Shown here piece by piece: positions 23,230-32,110 of a stretch of 54,345 bases of DNA (position 1 is the first letter of the stretch; the number at the start of each line of letters is the position of its first letter). The notes under the pieces are model-generated. The model worked only from the letters and a program-made list of their open reading frames with translations, had not been told where the DNA came from and searched no databases. This DNA comes from CBDUMN01 sp965368335 (GTDB lineage: Bacteria; Pseudomonadota; Alphaproteobacteria; Rhodospirillales; JAPHRK01). The translations under genes and the position numbers were made by a program. The stretch is from NCBI GenBank assembly GCA_965368335.1, contig CBDUMN010000011.1:1-54345 (forward strand), in the 5' to 3' direction.

Positions 23230-23781
23230 CTATCGCCATTTGAGTGAGCAGCCCATGGAGGCGATTTGCTCTTTCGGCCCCTGGCCCGTCTCGGCGATTT
23301 GCAGCATGGCTTCAACCAGTTCCCGCCTGGTCTCCGGCCCGGCGGGAGACTTGCCCGAGGAATCGAGGCGGCCCCGATATTGCAGTTCCAAATCGGCGTT
23401 GAAGCCGAAAAAATCGGGGGTGCAGATAGCATCGTAGGCCTTCGCCGTTTCCTGACTTTCATCGTAGGCATAGGGGAAAGTGAAGCCGTTTTGGCTGGCG
23501 AAAACCGTCATGTTTTCAAAAGAATCGGCAGGATAAGCGGTCGCATCGTTGGCGTTGATGGCGATAACACCGATCTCCGCCTCCTGAAGAGCCTTCATTT
23601 CGCGCGCCAGTCGATCAGTAATGCCGATCACGTAAGGGCAATGATTGCAGATGAACATGACCATAGTCCCTCTGGAGCCACGAATGTTTTCAAGGCTATA
23701 GGTGTTTCCATCCGTCGCTGGAAGAGAGAAATCCGGGGCTTTCCAGCCGAAATCGCAGATTGGGGTTTCCATCAGGGCCAT
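23230..23781 (-). CDS. Thioredoxin-fold (AhpC/TSA-Redoxin family) protein
   Basis: A 183-residue thioredoxin-like protein. APDFSLPATDG and the MVMFICNHCPYV segment mark the fold, with CxxC as Cys-Asn-His-Cys. ALQEAEIGVIAINAND and ICTPDFFGFNADLELQYRGRLD are hallmarks of the conserved bacterial redoxin group that includes plant-like thioredoxin-domain proteins. No signal peptide is seen when translation starts at the ATG at 23781, where AAGGAGG is a strong ribosome site; upstream in-frame codons are therefore not used. It is likely a cytoplasmic thiol-disulfide or peroxide-linked enzyme. It is divergent from a small lipoprotein gene 73 bases away. Confidence 0.88.
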   Translation of the reverse strand: MALMETPICDFGWKAPDFSLPATDGNTYSLENIRGSRGTMVMFICNHCPYVIGITDRLAREMKALQEAEIGVIAINANDATAYPADSFENMTVFASQNGFTFPYAYDESQETAKAYDAICTPDFFGFNADLELQYRGRLDSSGKSPAGPETRRELVEAMLQIAETGQGPKEQIASMGCSLKWR

Positions 23782-23854
23782 GGGGCCTCCTTGACTCTTC
23801 GTTAAGCTCCTTGCGCATAAAATACCCTCTTGGAACGGTAACTCTAAAGAGTAT

Positions 23855-24241
23855 ATGGCCTTGAAAAAGACGATTGGTGGATTTCTCATCGCTTTGACGG
23901 TGTTCTTTGTTTCGGGCTGTGAAATGCTCGAAGGCGTTGGGCAGATGTCGGAAACCGCCAGCGTCGGTGGAGGCCCCTTCCCGACTTTGGGTGTCGTTAG
24001 CGGCGCAACGATTATGGCGACGGATAAAACCCTCCTCGATCACGTTATCTCCATTTCCAGTGGGAAAAACTGTTCCACCGTTCGCAAGGAGTTGGGTATG
24101 TACTATTGCGAGGAAGATGAACCCGTTGGCGATCAGAAAATTTACTGCTATCGGACCTTGGGCGGTGTTTCTTGCTATGAAAAGCCGTTTCATGGCCGGG
24201 CGGCGCTTGAAGACGTAAAAGAGCCGGTCCGGCAACGCTAA
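23855..24241 (+). CDS. Small conserved lipoprotein, unknown function
   Basis: A 128-residue predicted lipoprotein. A signal helix leads to the lipobox FVSGC (Cys22), and a short Gly/Ser-rich stretch is followed by a compact domain with SISSGKNCSTVRKELGMYYC, EEDE, KIYCYRTLGG and SCYEKPF. The four domain cysteines, in paired positions, could form disulfides. I have the impression of a conserved Rhodospirillales family but know no function. It ends 11 bases before a Sel1-repeat gene, so the two are probably one transcript. Confidence 0.75.
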   Translation: MALKKTIGGFLIALTVFFVSGCEMLEGVGQMSETASVGGGPFPTLGVVSGATIMATDKTLLDHVISISSGKNCSTVRKELGMYYCEEDEPVGDQKIYCYRTLGGVSCYEKPFHGRAALEDVKEPVRQR

Positions 24242-24252
24242 GGCGTTGGCGC

Positions 24253-24966
24253 ATGTTTCGTCTTCTCTTCCTGACCATTACCTGTTTTATCATTTCAAGC
24301 GTGACGTTGTGGTGGGCGTTCGACGAGCCGTCGGCGGACAATGCGGAATTTCATAACGAAACCCAGGCGCAACTCGTCGCCAGAATTAAGGCTGAGGCCG
24401 AGACAGGCAGTCGGGAAGCCCAGTTTGCGCTCGGTGAATATTATCGTGATGGCGCTTGGGTTCCTGTCGATAAGCGCAAGGCCTTCGAAATGTTCTTCAA
24501 GTCGGCCCAGCAGTCCTATGCTCCGGCTATGATTGCTGCGGGAAAGGCCTATGAGAACGGCGAAGGGGTCAAGCGGTCGTTCGCCAAGGCCGCCGAGTGG
24601 TATTTATTGGCCGGACGCAGTTTCAATTCCGCCGAAGGGCAGTTCCTGCTCGGTCAGATGTATTTCAGCGGCAAGGGCGTCCCGCACGACTACGACAAAG
24701 CGTACCAATGGCACAGTAAGGCCGCGCGCAACGGTCATCCGGGGGCGCAATATCTCATGGGGGCGATGCATGAAAGCGGTTGGGGGGTGCCGCTCGATTT
24801 CATCAAGGCCTACTACTGGTATCACAACGCCTTAAAAAACGAGGTCAAGCCCCAGGCCGTCAATAAGCGCTATAACCCGATAGAGGCTATTGCTCGATTG
24901 AACGGCAAGATGAAGAGGCATGAGTTGGAAAAAGCCCAGGAACTGGTCGCTCGTAGTCCCAAATAA
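24253..24966 (+). CDS. Sel1-repeat (SLR/TPR-like) secreted or membrane-anchored protein
   Basis: A 237-residue protein. A hydrophobic N-terminal helix (about 2-20) may be a signal anchor. Four Sel1-like repeats of about 36 residues follow, each with the A-x-x-x-L-G/A-x-x-Y pattern (EAQFALGEYYRDG, YAPAMIAAGKAYENGEG, SAEGQFLLGQMYFSGKG, HPGAQYLMGAMHESGWG). Sel1 proteins scaffold protein-protein contacts. The start lies 11 bases after the lipoprotein stop, suggesting the pair act together at the envelope, which is inferred from position only. It converges on the SDR gene at 24979. Confidence 0.85.
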   Translation: MFRLLFLTITCFIISSVTLWWAFDEPSADNAEFHNETQAQLVARIKAEAETGSREAQFALGEYYRDGAWVPVDKRKAFEMFFKSAQQSYAPAMIAAGKAYENGEGVKRSFAKAAEWYLLAGRSFNSAEGQFLLGQMYFSGKGVPHDYDKAYQWHSKAARNGHPGAQYLMGAMHESGWGVPLDFIKAYYWYHNALKNEVKPQAVNKRYNPIEAIARLNGKMKRHELEKAQELVARSPK

Positions 24967-24978
24967 TAGACCGAAAGG

Positions 24979-25716
24979 CTATTTCTCTTCCCCGAAACGG
25001 ATGATTTCCCCCTGTCGCTGGCAGTCTGGCGACGCCAGTTCGACGAAAAGGTCGGTTAAGGCCTCTGGGGTCTTGACCGTTTCCGGGTTTTCTCCGGGAT
25101 AGGCGAGGGCGCGCATGCGGGTTCGGGTTGCGCCAGGGTCCAACAGGTTGGCTTTGATGTTGGTCTTGGTGTTTTCGCAGGCGTAGTTCTGAATGAGGTT
25201 TTCCAAGGCCGCTTTGCTGACCGCATAGGCCGCCCAGTAAGCGCGCGGGGCCTTAGTGGTGCCTGCGGAGAGAAAGATTGCACGGCCTGCATCGGACGCC
25301 CGGAGCAGCGGGTCGAGGCTGCGGATCAGCCGCCAGTTGGCCGTTAGATTGGTGCCGATCACCTTGTCCCAGATTTTCGGATCAAGGTGGGCTAGCGGCG
25401 TCATGTCGCCGAGCACACCGGCGTTGCCGACCAAAATATCCAGTTTGCCGAACCGTTCGTAGATGGCGGCGCCCATTTGATCGATTTTGTTGTAATCGGT
25501 CAGGTCCATGGGAAGAAGAACGGCGGGCGGATAGCCTGCTTGGCGAATCTCATCATCCAGCTCTTCTAGTGCGGCCTGGGTTTTGGCGACCAGAATAACC
25601 GTTGCTCCTTCGGCGGCGAAACGCTTCGCCACAGCTGCCCCGATACCCCGTGATGCGCCGGTGATAAGGGCGATGCGGCCTGCCAGAAGGCCAGTATTTT
25701 CTTCGGGAGATGTCAT
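24979..25716 (-). CDS. Short-chain dehydrogenase/reductase (YciK-like)
   Basis: A 245-residue classical SDR. Landmarks are the cofactor motif TGASRGIGAAVAK near residue 19, NAG in VGNAGVLGD, and catalytic Tyr and Lys in YAVSKAALENL. The LDPGATRTRMRALAYPGE stretch resembles E. coli YciK and its relatives. The substrate is unknown. It follows purF closely (6 bases), and this purF-SDR adjacency is common in the alphaproteobacteria. No signal or membrane segment is present. Confidence 0.88.
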   Translation of the reverse strand: MTSPEENTGLLAGRIALITGASRGIGAAVAKRFAAEGATVILVAKTQAALEELDDEIRQAGYPPAVLLPMDLTDYNKIDQMGAAIYERFGKLDILVGNAGVLGDMTPLAHLDPKIWDKVIGTNLTANWRLIRSLDPLLRASDAGRAIFLSAGTTKAPRAYWAAYAVSKAALENLIQNYACENTKTNIKANLLDPGATRTRMRALAYPGENPETVKTPEALTDLFVELASPDCQRQGEIIRFGEEK

Positions 25717-25722
25717 GATTGT

Positions 25723-27180
25723 CTATCGTTGTTCGGCAAGCAGGGGCAGTTCGACTTGATCGCTACCGCCGTCCCGGTCGGTCAGAACCGTGGGGTATTC
25801 CCCGCTGAAACAGGCGTCGCAGTATTGTGGGCTTTCTGCCGTACGGCCTTTCTCTCCGGTCGCCCTATAGAGGCCATCGAGCGAGATGAAAGTCAGAGAG
25901 TCCGCCCCAATGTAGTCGGCCATGGCCTTTACATCCATCTGGGCGGCCAAGAGTTTCTCACGCTTCGGCGTATCGATGCCGTAGTAGCAGGAGTGCGCCG
26001 TCGGTGGGCTGGAGATGCACATATGGACTTCTTTAGCCCCGGCCTGACGAACCATGTCGCAGATTTTCAAAGACGTGGTGCCGCGGACGATGGAATCGTC
26101 GATCAGAACCACTCTTTTGTCTTCAATCATCGCCTTGTTGGCGTTGTGCTTGAGGCGGACGCCGAAGTTGCGGATTTCCTGGCCCGGCTCGATGAAGGTA
26201 CGGCCCACATAGTGATTTCGGATGATGCCCAATTCGAAGGGGATATTCGATGCTTCGGCGAACCCGATGGCCGAGGGAACGCCGGAGTCGGGTACCGGGA
26301 CCACGATATCGGCCTCAATCTGGGCCTCTTTAGCCAGTTCTGCGCCGATGGATTTGCGAACGTTATAAACGTTGACTCCTTCGAGTGTACTGTCGGGGCG
26401 GGCGAAGTAGATGTACTCGAAGACGCAGAAGCGACTTTCGGCCTTGGCGAAAGGCTTAATCGAGCGGATGCCGGTTTGATCGATCACGACGATTTCGCCC
26501 GGTTCCACATCGCGAACGAATTCCGCCCCGAGGATATCGAGCGCGCAGGTTTCCGAGGCCAAAACGTGGGTTTCGCCCAGCTTGCCGATAACCAGCGGCC
26601 GCACGCCATGAGGATCGCGAACGCCGATCAGCGAGTCTTTGGTCAGGGCGACGATGGAATAGGCCCCTTCGACCTGACGCAGCGCATCGATCATCCGGTC
26701 GACGACCGAGGAATAGAGACTGATGGCGATCAGGTGAATGATCACTTCCGTGTCCATGGTGGACTGGAAGATACAGCCGCGTTTGATCAGGTTTTTCTTA
26801 ACCGTGAAAGTGTTGGTCAGGTTGCCGTTATGGGCAATGGCGAGGCCGCCGAAATCGAACTCGGCGAAGATGGGCTGAACGTTGCGCAGGAGTGTCTCGC
26901 CGGTGGTCGAGTAGCGCACATGGCCGATGGCGCTGGAGCCCTCGAGCGGGCGAATAACGTCTTCCGAGTTGAAGTTGTCGCCCACATGGCCCAGTGCTTT
27001 ATGGGAGTTGAAGACCTTGCCTTCCCGGCAACTGACGATCCCGGCGGCTTCCTGGCCTCTGTGCTGAAGGGCGTGGAGACCCAGGGCGGTATGGGCGGCG
27101 GCCTCTGCGTGGCCGAATATTCCGAAAACACCGCACTCCTCATGGAGTTTGTCGTCGTCGAAAGGATGGGTGGTGATCAT
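25723..27180 (-). CDS. purF: Amidophosphoribosyltransferase
   Basis: First committed enzyme of purine synthesis (PRPP and glutamine to phosphoribosylamine). A short propeptide precedes the catalytic Cys in HEECGVFGIFGH, as in the Bacillus-type enzyme that is processed. The Ntn-hydrolase glutaminase domain comes first, then a phosphoribosyltransferase domain with the PRPP loop VVLIDDSIVRGTTS. The C-terminus carries CDACFSGEYP, typical of the Fe-S-containing type. I use the ATG at 27180, with GAGAG upstream. A TTG 11 codons earlier would overlap cvpA. It is 485 residues long. cvpA upstream is the usual purF neighbour. Confidence 0.95.
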   Translation of the reverse strand: MITTHPFDDDKLHEECGVFGIFGHAEAAAHTALGLHALQHRGQEAAGIVSCREGKVFNSHKALGHVGDNFNSEDVIRPLEGSSAIGHVRYSTTGETLLRNVQPIFAEFDFGGLAIAHNGNLTNTFTVKKNLIKRGCIFQSTMDTEVIIHLIAISLYSSVVDRMIDALRQVEGAYSIVALTKDSLIGVRDPHGVRPLVIGKLGETHVLASETCALDILGAEFVRDVEPGEIVVIDQTGIRSIKPFAKAESRFCVFEYIYFARPDSTLEGVNVYNVRKSIGAELAKEAQIEADIVVPVPDSGVPSAIGFAEASNIPFELGIIRNHYVGRTFIEPGQEIRNFGVRLKHNANKAMIEDKRVVLIDDSIVRGTTSLKICDMVRQAGAKEVHMCISSPPTAHSCYYGIDTPKREKLLAAQMDVKAMADYIGADSLTFISLDGLYRATGEKGRTAESPQYCDACFSGEYPTVLTDRDGGSDQVELPLLAEQR

Positions 27181-27196
27181 GTCCAACTCTCGGCTG

Positions 27197-27871
27197 TTAT
27201 CGGCTGCCTTCAATCAGGCGTTCCATTTCGCGGCGTTCGCTCTCGCTGTAGGCACCGTCGGCAGTGCCTTTCTTAACGGGCTTTGGCGTAGGTTCAAGAA
27301 AATTCCGCAATGTTTCCTGTGCGTCCATGGCTTTTGTCGCCCGATCCTGCGCATCGCGTAGGGCCTTTTCGCCCAGACTGGCGCTTTCGCCGGGAATCAG
27401 GCCGCGGAGCTTTTGCCCTCCCTCTTCTAGCAGAGGAATGGACCGTGCGTCCTTGACCCAGTCCGGTCGCTTGTCTTCCGGCCAGATGCCGCCAAGCATG
27501 GTGTAAGCGCCGCAGAGAATAACGATGGCCGCAACAACCCCGGCAAACATGCCGAGCGAGCGATCTACCGCATTCAGCCGACTGTTGCGCACCCAGGAGC
27601 CGATCAGCGAACTGATCAGGGTCAGGACGATCAGGGCGATGAGAAAAACGGCAACTCCGGCGATCAGATCGGCCAGCCAGGGCGTTTTAATGAAATCGTT
27701 GGCGTAGGGGCGGGCGTAAGGAAAGCCATAGAGAGTGGCGAAACCCGCACCGGCCCAGGAAACAAGATACAGTCCGCCTTTGATGAACCCGCTCGCCAAG
27801 CCGATCAGCGCCGCAAGGCCGATGATGACCACCACACCGAGATCGAATGCATTGACGGGGAGATTTTCCAT
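27197..27871 (-). CDS. cvpA: CvpA family membrane protein
   Basis: A 224-residue inner-membrane protein with four hydrophobic segments (about 10-27, 29-47, 65-88 and 103-124) and a hydrophilic, charged C-terminal third. The N-terminal FDLGVVVIIGLAALIGLASGFIKGGL block is the CvpA family opening. The family was named for colicin V production in E. coli; its role is unclear and often linked to envelope or stress functions. It lies between radA and purF, the conserved order. Confidence 0.88.
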   Translation of the reverse strand: MENLPVNAFDLGVVVIIGLAALIGLASGFIKGGLYLVSWAGAGFATLYGFPYARPYANDFIKTPWLADLIAGVAVFLIALIVLTLISSLIGSWVRNSRLNAVDRSLGMFAGVVAAIVILCGAYTMLGGIWPEDKRPDWVKDARSIPLLEEGGQKLRGLIPGESASLGEKALRDAQDRATKAMDAQETLRNFLEPTPKPVKKGTADGAYSESERREMERLIEGSR

Positions 27872-27884
27872 ATGTGCCTGAACT

Positions 27885-29303
27885 CTAAGCCCGATTCGCT
27901 GCCGCTTCGCCGTTGTTCACCGCTAAATCCCGGAAAACGCCGACGAGGTCGTTTAGGTGTCGGATTTCTAGCACGTCCAACCCGCCTGCGCCTAGTCCCT
28001 TGCGCTTGCCTTTTGACGATGAGGGGGCTTCGGGAACGATGGCGCGTTTGAACCCGAGTTTCGCCGCCTCTTTGAGACGAGCTTCCATCTGACCGACCGG
28101 GCGGACCTCACCGGACAGCCCGACTTCACCGAAAGCGACCGTTTGGGCGGGCATGGCAAGGTTGTTGAGCGCTGAAATCAAGCTTGCGGCAACCGCCAAA
28201 TCGGCCGCCGGTTCGGTGATGCGCAAACCGCCCGCTACATTCAGGTAGACGTCGTTGTCGCCCAGTGCGATCCCGCAACGCGCCTCAAGCACCGCCATGA
28301 TCATTGAAAGCCTATTGCTGTCCCAACCGACGACCGAGCGTCGGGGGGAGCCATAGGGAGAGGGGGCGAGCAGGGATTGGATTTCCACCAGCATGGGGCG
28401 GCTGCCTTCCATACCGGCGAACACTGTCGACCCGCTAACTTCACCGCGATGGTCGGCGAGAAACAGGGCCGAGGGATTGGCGATTTCGGATAGTCCGGCT
28501 TCGGTCATCTCGAAGACACCGATTTCGTCGGTCGCGCCGAAGCGGTTTTTCACCGCGCGCAGGATGCGGAACTGGTGGCCCCGGTCGCCTTCAAAGTAAA
28601 GCACCGTATCGACCATATGTTCGAGAATACGCGGCCCGGCGATTTGCCCTTCCTTGGTGACGTGACCGACCAGCACGACGCAGAACCCGCGCCGCTTGGC
28701 CAGACGGATCAATTCCTGAGCTGAGGTGCGCACCTGGGCCACCGTGCCGGGAGCGGAATCCAGGCTGTCCACATACATGGTCTGAATGGAATCGATCACC
28801 ACCACGTCGGGGGTGTCCTTATCGTCGAAGGTGGCGCAGATATCGCGGACGTTGGTTGCCGAGGCCAGATCGACCCGGGCGTCGGCCAGCCCCAACCGCC
28901 GGGCTCTCATGCGAACCTGATCGACCGCCTCTTCACCCGAAACGTAGGCGCAGCGGTGATGGGCCGCCAACCTGCCGACGGCCTGTAGCAGCAGGGTTGA
29001 TTTACCAATGCCCGGATCGCCGCCAACCAACAGGGCGGAGCCGGGCACCAATCCGCCGCCGCAAACCCGGTCAAATTCGGCAATGCCCGATACCCGGCGC
29101 GGGGCTTGGGGTTCCGACCCCTTCAATCCGACGAACTCGATCCTGCGGCCTTTTTTGCCACCGCCAAGACCTTTGGGAATGGACTCCGGGGCCGCCTCTT
29201 CCGAAATGCTGTTCCACTCACCGCAGGAATCGCAGCGCCCGGCCCATTTTTTATAGACCGCGCCACATTGCTGGCAGACGAATTGGGTGGTGGGTTTCGC
29301 CAA
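27885..29303 (-). CDS. radA: DNA repair protein RadA (Sms)
   Basis: A 472-residue RecA-like branch-migration helicase for recombinational repair. Domains in order are a zinc finger (CQQCG, then CDSCG near residues 9-26), a RecA-like ATPase with Walker A GGDPGIGKSTLL and the RadA-specific KNRFG motif, and a C-terminal Lon-protease-like domain (GEVGLSGEVRPV). The start is TTG at 29303 with GGAGG 8 bases upstream; a longer upstream frame adds 28 residues unlike the family. The next gene upstream, mlaF, is separated by 123 bases. Confidence 0.95.
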   Translation of the reverse strand: MAKPTTQFVCQQCGAVYKKWAGRCDSCGEWNSISEEAAPESIPKGLGGGKKGRRIEFVGLKGSEPQAPRRVSGIAEFDRVCGGGLVPGSALLVGGDPGIGKSTLLLQAVGRLAAHHRCAYVSGEEAVDQVRMRARRLGLADARVDLASATNVRDICATFDDKDTPDVVVIDSIQTMYVDSLDSAPGTVAQVRTSAQELIRLAKRRGFCVVLVGHVTKEGQIAGPRILEHMVDTVLYFEGDRGHQFRILRAVKNRFGATDEIGVFEMTEAGLSEIANPSALFLADHRGEVSGSTVFAGMEGSRPMLVEIQSLLAPSPYGSPRRSVVGWDSNRLSMIMAVLEARCGIALGDNDVYLNVAGGLRITEPAADLAVAASLISALNNLAMPAQTVAFGEVGLSGEVRPVGQMEARLKEAAKLGFKRAIVPEAPSSSKGKRKGLGAGGLDVLEIRHLNDLVGVFRDLAVNNGEAAANRA

Positions 29304-29426
29304 AAGATACACCTCCGGACCGAGCGGATAGAGAAGCTCAAGAAGTATGGGATTCGGCGTCGATTGGCAAGCCAGGGAAGGTGTCAAAATGGCTAACTTG
29401 AAGGAAAGGAGAATAGGGGTGGAACC

Positions 29427-30200
29427 CTAAGCTTTCACCGCCATTTTAATCGGTCCGTCGGCGTGGCCGTTGATGAACTGCTGGACGTAGGGGTTGTCCG
29501 TCTTGTCGATTTCTTCCGGTGTGCCGTGCCAGATGATCTTGCCCTGATAGAGCATGGCGATACGGTCGGCGATCTTGCGCGCGCTCGCCATGTCGTGGGT
29601 GATCGAAAGGGCCGTTGCGCCCACGTTGTGAACGCATTTGACGATCAGATCGTTGATAACGTCGGCCATGATCGGATCGAGTCCGGTTGTCGGTTCGTCG
29701 AAAAAGATAATTTCCGGGTCTCCGGCGATGGCGCGGGCTAGACCGACGCGCTTTTGCATGCCGCCTGAAAGTTCGGAGGGAGCGAGATCGCCCACTTCGG
29801 CTGGCATTCCCACCTGAGCCAGTTTCTCGACCGCGATGTCTTTGGCTTCGGCCCGTGTGCAGCGGTGTTCCGCCAAAAGGCCGAAGGCGACGTTTTCCCA
29901 GACGGGCAGACTGTCGAAAAGCGCTGCGCCCTGAAACAGCATGCCGAATTTGCGATTGATACGGTCGCGGTTGCGCTGGTTGATGCGGACCACCGATTCG
30001 CCGTCCACTTCCACCGTGCCGCTGTCGGGGTGGAGCAGGCCGAGAATGCATTTCAGCGTTACCGACTTGCCGGTGCCCGAACCGCCGATGATGACCACGG
30101 ACTCGCCATCGCCGACTTCCAAATCGAGACCGTCCAATACCACCTTGGAGCCAAAGGCCTTATGGACGTTTTGCATTTTGATCTTTGGGGTGTCGGCCAT
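29427..30200 (-). CDS. mlaF: Phospholipid ABC transporter ATP-binding protein MlaF
   Basis: A 257-residue ABC ATPase of the Mla system, which moves phospholipids between the inner membrane and the periplasm to keep the outer membrane asymmetric. Walker A is GGSGTGKS, the signature is LSGGMQKRVGLARA, and Walker B is EIIFFDEPTTGLDP. The MQKR variant of the signature is characteristic of MlaF/Ttg2A. It follows the permease mlaE with a 3-base gap. No MlaD-type gene is adjacent, so the substrate-binding component must be encoded elsewhere. Confidence 0.93.
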   Translation of the reverse strand: MADTPKIKMQNVHKAFGSKVVLDGLDLEVGDGESVVIIGGSGTGKSVTLKCILGLLHPDSGTVEVDGESVVRINQRNRDRINRKFGMLFQGAALFDSLPVWENVAFGLLAEHRCTRAEAKDIAVEKLAQVGMPAEVGDLAPSELSGGMQKRVGLARAIAGDPEIIFFDEPTTGLDPIMADVINDLIVKCVHNVGATALSITHDMASARKIADRIAMLYQGKIIWHGTPEEIDKTDNPYVQQFINGHADGPIKMAVKA

Positions 30201-30203
30201 TGG

Positions 30204-30980
30204 TTATTTCCCGGCAAAGAACAGTTCGGTGAGGATGTAGTCGAAGCAGAGGATCAGGATCGAGGCCGAGACCACCGCGTTGGTGGTGGCCGCGCCGACG
30301 CCCTGCGCGCCGCCTTTCGAGTGGTAGCCGTGGTAACAGCCCATCAGCGTAATGATGAAGCCGAAGACGCCTGCCTTGACCAGCCCCGAAATAACATCGG
30401 CGGCCTGAATAAAATCCCATGTGCTCTTGAGGTATCCGGCCTGATTGAAACCCAGCTTGTAAGAGGCGACCAGATAGCCGCCGAAAACGCCGATGATATC
30501 GCCAATCAGAACCAGCGGCGGCAGGACCAAGAGACCCGCCAGCAGACGTGGGGCAACAAGATATTTCATCGGGTTGGTCGAAAGGGTGGTCAGGGCGTCG
30601 ATTTGCTCGGTGACCCGCATAGTGCCGATTTCGGCGGCCATGGAGGCGCCGATCCGCCCGGCGACCATCAACCCGGCAAGCACCGGCGCCAGTTCGCGGG
30701 TCATGGCGAGAACGACCACGTTGGCCACCGCCCCTTCGGCTGAAAAACGCGAAAACCCGGTATAGGTCTGGAGCACCAAGACCATGCCGGTGAAGACGGT
30801 GGTCAGGCCGATGACCGGTAAGGAGTAGTAGCCGATCTCAATCATCTGGCGCAAAACGATGCGCGGATAAAAGGGGGGACGGAAAATATGCGATAGGGCG
30901 CGGCTGGCGAATAGGCTCAGTCGACCGCAGGTCGCAAGGAACGCAATAAAGGTTCTTCCGATGGCGCGAAGGAAACTCAT
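30204..30980 (-). CDS. mlaE: Phospholipid ABC transporter permease MlaE
   Basis: A 258-residue inner-membrane permease of the MlaE family with about five to six helices. The family motifs include ALTRELAPVLAGLMVAGRIG (here as MTRELAPVLAGLMVAGRIG) and TMRVTEQIDAL, then PRLLAGLLVLP. It is the membrane partner of the ATPase encoded next. Its start overlaps the alr stop in ATGA, a 4-base overlap that suggests translational coupling with alanine racemase. Confidence 0.92.
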   Translation of the reverse strand: MSFLRAIGRTFIAFLATCGRLSLFASRALSHIFRPPFYPRIVLRQMIEIGYYSLPVIGLTTVFTGMVLVLQTYTGFSRFSAEGAVANVVVLAMTRELAPVLAGLMVAGRIGASMAAEIGTMRVTEQIDALTTLSTNPMKYLVAPRLLAGLLVLPPLVLIGDIIGVFGGYLVASYKLGFNQAGYLKSTWDFIQAADVISGLVKAGVFGFIITLMGCYHGYHSKGGAQGVGAATTNAVVSASILILCFDYILTELFFAGK

Positions 30981-32095
30981 AGTACCGGCGCGACGCCCCC
31001 CGTATAAGCCCGGTGGTAGCGCGCCCCCAGGCTGGTCAAAATTTCATAGCCGATGGTCCCCGCCTTTTCGGCAATGGAATCAATCGGATTGTGCGGCCCA
31101 ATCACATCGACCAGCGCGCCCGGATGCAACAGATTTTCCGGAATGCCGGTAACGTCGATGGTGATCAGATCCATAGAAACCCGTCCCACCACCGGAGCCT
31201 TGAGGTCGTTGAAAAAGACATCGGCTTGATTGCCCAGGCAGCGTAGATATCCGTCTGCGTAACCCACTGCGATTGTTGCAATTTTTCCGTCTTTTGCGAC
31301 CTCGTGAGTGGCACCATATCCAACGCTCATACCCCTGTCAACGTCGCGCACCTGGAGGATGCGTCCCTGCAAACGCACCACGTTGGACATGGGATTGGGA
31401 ATTTCGGGGCGCGGATTGACGCCATAGAGCGAGCAGCCGGGGCGCGCTACGTCGAAATGATAGCCGGAATCGAGATAGACGCCCGATGAGTTGGCGAGGC
31501 TGGCCCGACCGATTTCGAGATGGGTGCGGATATGGTCGAAGGCGCGTAACTGTTCCCGGTTCATCGGGTGTTTGATCTCGTCGGCGCAGGCCAGATGGCT
31601 GACCACCATATCGAGTTCCAAGGCTTCCAGGCGGTCGAGACTGTTGAAAAGCTTTTCCTGCTCTTTGAATGGCAGGCCTAAGCGGTTCATGCCGGTATCC
31701 ATATGAATGTCGGCAGGCAGACGTTCTTCCGCCCAACGGCAGAAGTGAGCCCAAAGGTCGATTTCACCCAGACTATTGAGCACCGGCACGATGCGATGGG
31801 CGCGGAGGTCTTTCTCCATGCCGGGCATCAGGCCGTTGAACATATGAATGGCCGTGTCGGGCAGCAGGTCACGCAGGGCAATGGCTTCGTCAAGCGTGGC
31901 GACAAAGAAGGTCTTGCAGCCCGCATCTGCTAAAGCCGGAGCGACCCGACCCATCCCGACCCCATAGGCGTCGGCCTTGACCACGGCGGCGCACTCGGCC
32001 GTTTTAGCGGCAGCGCTGAGGGTCCGGTAGTTGTTGACCAGAGCCTCCAGATCGACGGTCAGGATGGCCGTGCAGTGGTCCGGCGGCTGGGTCAT
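30977..32095 (-). CDS. alr: Alanine racemase
   Basis: A 372-residue PLP enzyme that makes D-alanine for peptidoglycan. The PLP lysine is in AVVKADAYGVG near residue 40, the catalytic Tyr of the other base is in MSVGYGATHE, and the second domain holds VGRVSMDLITID. The length is normal for the fold-type III family. The ribosome site is weak. It is coupled to mlaE by a 4-base overlap and follows dnaB by 15 bases, so dnaB, alr, mlaE and mlaF form one operon of envelope and replication genes. Confidence 0.94.
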   Translation of the reverse strand: MTQPPDHCTAILTVDLEALVNNYRTLSAAAKTAECAAVVKADAYGVGMGRVAPALADAGCKTFFVATLDEAIALRDLLPDTAIHMFNGLMPGMEKDLRAHRIVPVLNSLGEIDLWAHFCRWAEERLPADIHMDTGMNRLGLPFKEQEKLFNSLDRLEALELDMVVSHLACADEIKHPMNREQLRAFDHIRTHLEIGRASLANSSGVYLDSGYHFDVARPGCSLYGVNPRPEIPNPMSNVVRLQGRILQVRDVDRGMSVGYGATHEVAKDGKIATIAVGYADGYLRCLGNQADVFFNDLKAPVVGRVSMDLITIDVTGIPENLLHPGALVDVIGPHNPIDSIAEKAGTIGYEILTSLGARYHRAYTGGVAPVL

Positions 32096-32110
32096 GGGCG
32101 GAAGGTCCGG

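Noticed and set aside
23118..23471. N-terminal extension of the YfgM-like TPR gene
   Set aside because: It would overlap the thioredoxin-like gene and adds low-complexity sequence; the GTG at 23117 has a ribosome site and begins the family sequence.
25729..27276. 515-codon open frame on the plus strand opposite purF
   Set aside because: It mirrors purF, reads as low-complexity Gly/Asp/Val-rich sequence with no family motif, and purF is certain from its active-site motifs.
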